Source: Balneolaceae bacterium
GTDB taxonomy: Bacteria; Bacteroidota; Rhodothermia; Balneolales; Balneolaceae
NCBI GenBank assembly: GCA_007123785.1
Contig: SLGL01000166.1
Location: forward strand, 1-9,131
DNA length: 9,131 nt
Direction of reading: 5' to 3'
This document shows, in pieces, positions 6,806 through 9,131 of this stretch; the stretch's first letter is position 1, and every line of letters starts with the position of its first letter. The position numbers and the translations under genes were made by a program. The notes under the pieces are model-generated. The model ran no database searches, had not been told where the DNA came from, and worked only from the letters and a program-made list of their open reading frames with translations.

Positions 6806-6863
6806 GAAGCTAAAATGACGTGCTCAACGTACTCAGGTACGTTTCCGCTGCCATGTTAGCTTC
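6806..6863. repeat. Central hairpin of the palindromic element
   Basis: Two 27-nt arms, 6806-6832 and 6837-6863, match as reverse complements at 19 of 27 positions around a 4-nt loop, TCAG. The outer stem (GAAGCTAA with TTAGCTTC) and the inner stem (AACGTAC with GTACGTT) are perfect. It would form a stable RNA hairpin in transcripts from either side. Confidence 0.75.
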
Positions 6864-6905
6864 GTCTTGCTGAGAAAAAAATTTCTTGGTGAGATATCCG
6901 GGCTA
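6864..6905 (-). repeat. Dispersed 3'-flank repeat, copy 3
   Basis: Read on the minus strand from 6905, this starts TAGCCCGGATATCTCACC, holds the core CAAGAAATTT (6888-6879) and ends CTCAGCAAGAC. It is 126 bp downstream of, and in the same direction as, the minus-strand glycosyltransferase. It is a different subtype from copies 1, 2 and 4: CCCGGATATC replaces CCGCATNTC and the right part is less complementary to the left. Confidence 0.75.
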
Positions 6906-7031
6906 AAGCCATCGACTTTTTGCCATCGTAGTACTTTTTTTAACTGCGCTGATTGTCTGGATGTTCTGGTAATTTCATGCCGAATTTGTTTGGCTTTAAT
7001 GAGCTCCTTGCGCCATTCAGTTTTCAAAAAA

Positions 7032-7859
7032 TCACATAAATAGCTTTCTTGTGATCTCTTTAACAAGCATGTGGGACGGCACCGAACGGAACATCTCAAG
7101 CCACGAAACCGGTTCACCTGCGGCCAGTTTGATCCGGTATTTTTGATAGGTTCTTTGCTCTTGACTCATCCTGTGTTTATGCTTTTCAAAGCATACCCGG
7201 TATCCTTCCACTTTTTTTTCTGATGTGGTAATGCTCTCCCGATCTTCACTCATATTGACTACCTGAAGTGTGTGAGGAGCCGTTTTAAACGGTCCGAAAT
7301 CGTGAGCAAGGCGTATCCACAGATCATAATCCTGTGCTGATGGAAGCGACTCATCATATCCGCCAACTTCCCGGATATATATTTTTTTTGTGAGAATCTG
7401 GTTACCTACCTGGTTGTAGAAAAGAAGGTCCTGTAGCGTAATCACCGGTTTCTTTTTCCAGACAATCTCCTTTTCGCCGAACACCATCCGGTCATTCGAA
7501 CAAACCGCACAGTATCCTTCATCAAACTCCTCCATCAGCCTCTCGATCCGTTTCGGCCGCCAGTAATCATCATCATCAAGGCCTGCAACAAATTCTCCGT
7601 TTGCGTGTTCAATTGCAATGTTCCGGCTAACGGCTGCACCTTTGGGATGTTCATTACGGATTATTTTGAGAGGATGCTCTTTTGCCAGGGCGGACAAAAG
7701 TTTCGGAGTTTCATCTTCCGAGGCATCATCCACGACCACAATTTCAAGATTTTCCCAGGTCTGTTCCAGAATGGAGCGTATGGCACGTTCAAGAGTTCCG
7801 GTCCCTGCCCGGTTTCGCGTTGGGATATAGGCCGATACAAGTGGCTGCTTATTTGTCAA
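7032..7859 (-). CDS. Family 2 glycosyltransferase, TTG start
   Basis: This 275-aa soluble GT-A fold enzyme is expected to move a sugar from a nucleotide donor onto a glycan or lipid-linked acceptor at the inner membrane face. The N-terminal strand SAYIPTRNR (9-17), the nucleotide-binding strand EIVVVDDASED (39-49), KGAAVSRNIAI (73-83) and the metal-binding LDDDDYW (94-100) are all in place. VGGYDESLPSAQDYDLWIRLA (165-185) supplies the acceptor-side block, with D177 or D179 as likely catalytic base. The C-terminal 90 residues are basic and variable. No TM segment is seen. The start must be TTG (7857-7859), because an in-frame TAA lies four codons upstream and the first internal ATG comes after the DDD motif. 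It is divergent from the next glycosyltransferase, with a 136-bp spacer. Donor and acceptor cannot be told. Confidence 0.88.
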   Translation of the reverse strand: MTNKQPLVSAYIPTRNRAGTGTLERAIRSILEQTWENLEIVVVDDASEDETPKLLSALAKEHPLKIIRNEHPKGAAVSRNIAIEHANGEFVAGLDDDDYWRPKRIERLMEEFDEGYCAVCSNDRMVFGEKEIVWKKKPVITLQDLLFYNQVGNQILTKKIYIREVGGYDESLPSAQDYDLWIRLAHDFGPFKTAPHTLQVVNMSEDRESITTSEKKVEGYRVCFEKHKHRMSQEQRTYQKYRIKLAAGEPVSWLEMFRSVPSHMLVKEITRKLFM

Positions 7860-7995
7860 AATTCTTGTTTTAGCTATTGTTTATATTGCTACGCGGATTG
7901 AATGCTTCCGTAGTAAAAACTGAAGCCACCCAGATTTTCTGATATTTATAAACTCAAAATCATATTAAAAATGATTATCCTGTGATTCAAAATTT
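7860..7995. promoter_or_regulatory. Divergent promoter region between two glycosyltransferase genes
   Basis: These 136 bp must drive both genes. Two small dyads are visible: CTACG (7889-7893) with CGTAG (7909-7913), and AATCAT (7958-7963) with ATGATT (7971-7976), the latter only 20 bp before the plus-strand start. Either could be an operator or chance. No clear -33/-7 pair was found. Confidence 0.35.
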
Positions 7996-8931
7996 ATGCA
8001 AAGCAAACCACGAATAACAATCGCAATCTGTACCTATAACAGGGCAGGTTATTTGAAAGATACCCTCGATGATCTTGCTGCCCAGACGGCATCTCCCGGA
8101 GAGTTCGAAATTCTCGTGGTTAACAATAACAGCCGTGACGCAACCGACACGGTTTGCGAAATTTTCTCCCGCACGAATCCGGTATTCAGTTTTCGCTGGG
8201 TCGATGAAATAAATCAGGGCCTCTCCTATGCCAGAAACCGGGCAGCAAGGGAAGCACACTCTCCGGTCATTATTTACATTGATGATGATGTTCACCTGCC
8301 GAATACCTTTGTCCAAACCGCACTGGAATATATTGAAAAACGTTCATCCACGATGTGTGCGGGCGGGCGTATTTTAGTTTCCTTTGATGATGAAGAAGAA
8401 GCCCGTCCCGACTGGATACCCGCTGAATTGATGCCGATGTTCGGACTGCACGATCTTGGGAAAAAAGATCAGATTTATCTGCCAAATAACTTTCCGAGAG
8501 GCGGAAATATGATGATTCGAAAAACTGTGTTCGATGCCTTCGGGTACTTCGACACACAACTGGGCCGCACCGGGGAAAAACTGCTCGGAAGTGAAGAAAA
8601 AGCCTTCTTTGAACGAATCCGGAAAAACGGTGTTGAGCTGCACTATTGGGCTGACCTGGAACTCACACACAGGATTGGCAGCTCCCGCCTCGAAGATGAA
8701 TATCTGCGAAAACAATCGGTGGGAATCGGACAAAGTGAACGACTTCGCGTGGAATCGTCATTCAAACAAAAAACTAAAAAATTTGGCAGTGAATTGATCA
8801 AACTGGCCGGAAGCCTCATACTGTCACTCGGTTATCTGGCGCGAGGCAAAACCAAATCCGCAGGTTTTATCATTCGTTTTCGTTTCTGGGTGCTCAGGGG
8901 ATTTCTCACGGGAACGAATCAACACAACTAA
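7996..8931 (+). CDS. Family 2 glycosyltransferase
   Basis: This 311-aa GT-A glycosyltransferase is likely to act in surface polysaccharide assembly. ITIAICTYNRAGYL (7-20) and EILVVNNNSRDAT (38-50) form the nucleotide-sugar site, and NQGLSYARNRAAREA (73-87) follows. YIDDDV (94-99) is the metal-binding DDD motif. FPRGGNMMIRK (166-176) and LLGSEEKAFFERI (196-208) carry the acceptor-side acidic residues (E200/E201), and LELTHRIGSSRL (221-232) contains the late conserved His-Arg. The C-terminus (about 262-306) is basic and hydrophobic (SLILSLGYLARGK, FRFWVLRGF) and may lie along the membrane. The ATG at 7996 lacks a Shine-Dalgarno (leader ATTCAAAATTT). It differs from its divergent neighbour in sequence, so the pair is not a recent duplication. 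Confidence 0.9.
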   Translation: MQSKPRITIAICTYNRAGYLKDTLDDLAAQTASPGEFEILVVNNNSRDATDTVCEIFSRTNPVFSFRWVDEINQGLSYARNRAAREAHSPVIIYIDDDVHLPNTFVQTALEYIEKRSSTMCAGGRILVSFDDEEEARPDWIPAELMPMFGLHDLGKKDQIYLPNNFPRGGNMMIRKTVFDAFGYFDTQLGRTGEKLLGSEEKAFFERIRKNGVELHYWADLELTHRIGSSRLEDEYLRKQSVGIGQSERLRVESSFKQKTKKFGSELIKLAGSLILSLGYLARGKTKSAGFIIRFRFWVLRGFLTGTNQHN

Positions 8932-8946
8932 GATGATTAATCCGCT

Positions 8947-8997
8947 GATTCACAGCCCATCTGCTCACAAAAAAGTACGAGTAAAGCGGGCTGAATC
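8947..8997 (+). repeat. Bulged stem-loop after the glycosyltransferase stop
   Basis: GATTCACAGCCC (8947-8958) pairs with GGGCTGAATC (8988-8997) as a 10-bp stem with a 2-nt bulge and a 29-nt loop, starting 15 nt after the stop codon. There is no T-run, so it is a 3' structure rather than a standard intrinsic terminator. Confidence 0.4.
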
Positions 8998-9055
8998 GAC
9001 ACCTTACGTCACATCGGTTCTCGACTTCGTTCGCTCCGCTCTCTGCGAACAAACG

Positions 9056-9088
9056 GTACCATTCAAATTCTGGTACATCGAGGCCTCG
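9056..9088. repeat. Two short dyads before repeat copy 4
   Basis: GTACCA (9056-9061) pairs perfectly with TGGTAC (9071-9076), and CGAGGCCTCG (9079-9088) is a perfect 10-bp palindrome. Both lie a few bases before the repeat at 9093. The rest of 8998-9055 shows nothing I recognise. Confidence 0.4.
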
Positions 9089-9092
9089 GGGC

Positions 9093-9131
9093 TAACCCGC
9101 ATTTCTTACCAAGAAATTTAGCTGTGGGCAA
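9093..9131 (+). repeat. Dispersed 3'-flank repeat, copy 4 (cut by window end)
   Basis: It starts TAACCCGCATTTC, has the core CAAGAAATTT (9110-9119) and reaches CTGTGGGCAA at the window edge. CCCGCA on the left can pair with TGTGGG on the right (one G-T wobble). It lies 161 bp downstream of the plus-strand glycosyltransferase, in the same direction. The right end of the unit is outside the window. Confidence 0.75.

Larger units (their letters stand above)
6673..6905. repeat. Large palindromic repeat element with two facing arms
   Basis: The left end TAACCCGGATATCTCAC (6673-6689) and the right end, read on the minus strand from 6905 (TAGCCCGGATATCTCAC), agree at 16 of 17 bases, including a perfect 14-bp inverted repeat. 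Moving inward, GAAATTT (6783-6789 and 6885-6879), CTCAGC (6794-6799 and 6874-6869) and GAAGCTA also mirror each other, down to the loop TCAG at 6833-6836. In the right arm three bases (CAA) separate the end from GAAATTT; in the left arm 93 AT-rich bases (6690-6782) take their place. Without that insert the arms are nearly equal in length. The element fills most of the space between convergent genes and its right arm is repeat copy 3. Confidence 0.8.

Noticed and set aside
3290..8931. A complete CsbB-YfhO-GtcA style glycosylation system
   Set aside because: The neighbouring glycosyltransferases are soluble GT2 enzymes without the C-terminal TM pair of CsbB, and no GtcA-like small membrane protein is present.
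8933..9121. A 62-codon plus-strand frame after the last glycosyltransferase
   Set aside because: It spans hairpins and repeat copy 4, has no motif, and its stop lies within the repeat.
105..9131. A CRISPR array built from the repeated 42-nt units
   Set aside because: Copies are kilobases apart, on both strands and divergent; there are no regular spacers and no cas genes.

Overview
The window carries eight protein-coding genes and several non-coding repeats. I see no rRNA, tRNA, CRISPR array, transposase or phage gene. Most starts lack a Shine-Dalgarno sequence and sit behind A/T-rich leaders, and one gene pair overlaps as TAATG. The YfhO-type membrane protein is of the long form common in Bacteroidota relatives. 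This suggests a Bacteroidota-like bacterium, perhaps Balneolota/Rhodothermota. That placement is inference; no taxonomic marker is present.

Layout: 1-226 has no gene but holds repeat copy 1. A D-amino-acid transaminase (227-1090, -) diverges from a thioredoxin (1278-1610, +), which converges on a YfcE/MJ0936-type phosphodiesterase (1733-2221, -). A 672-bp gap (2222-2893) holds inverted and direct repeats. gatC (2894-3184, +) is followed by a large YfhO-family membrane protein (3290-5797, +), which overlaps by one base a TupA-like ATP-grasp protein (5797-6675, +). A palindromic repeat element (6673-6905) lies before two divergent family-2 glycosyltransferases (7032-7859, - and 7996-8931, +). 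Copy 4 of the repeat ends the window.

Functionally the left half is housekeeping: cell-wall D-amino acids, redox, phosphoesterase and Glu/Asp-tRNA amidotransferase. The right half is a surface-glycan cluster: a GT-C-like membrane protein coupled to a TupA-like enzyme, plus two soluble GT-A glycosyltransferases.

The most unusual signal is non-coding. A roughly 42-nt repeat starts with TAG/TAA followed by (C/T)CCG and contains CAAGAAATTT. It occurs four times, plus one partial arm. Every copy with a visible upstream gene lies 3' of that gene and on the same strand, and two copies begin exactly at the gene's stop codon. One site (6673-6905) is a full palindrome of two arms, one of them split by 93 nt of AT-rich sequence. 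I found no convincing new protein system; the repeat family is the best lead.
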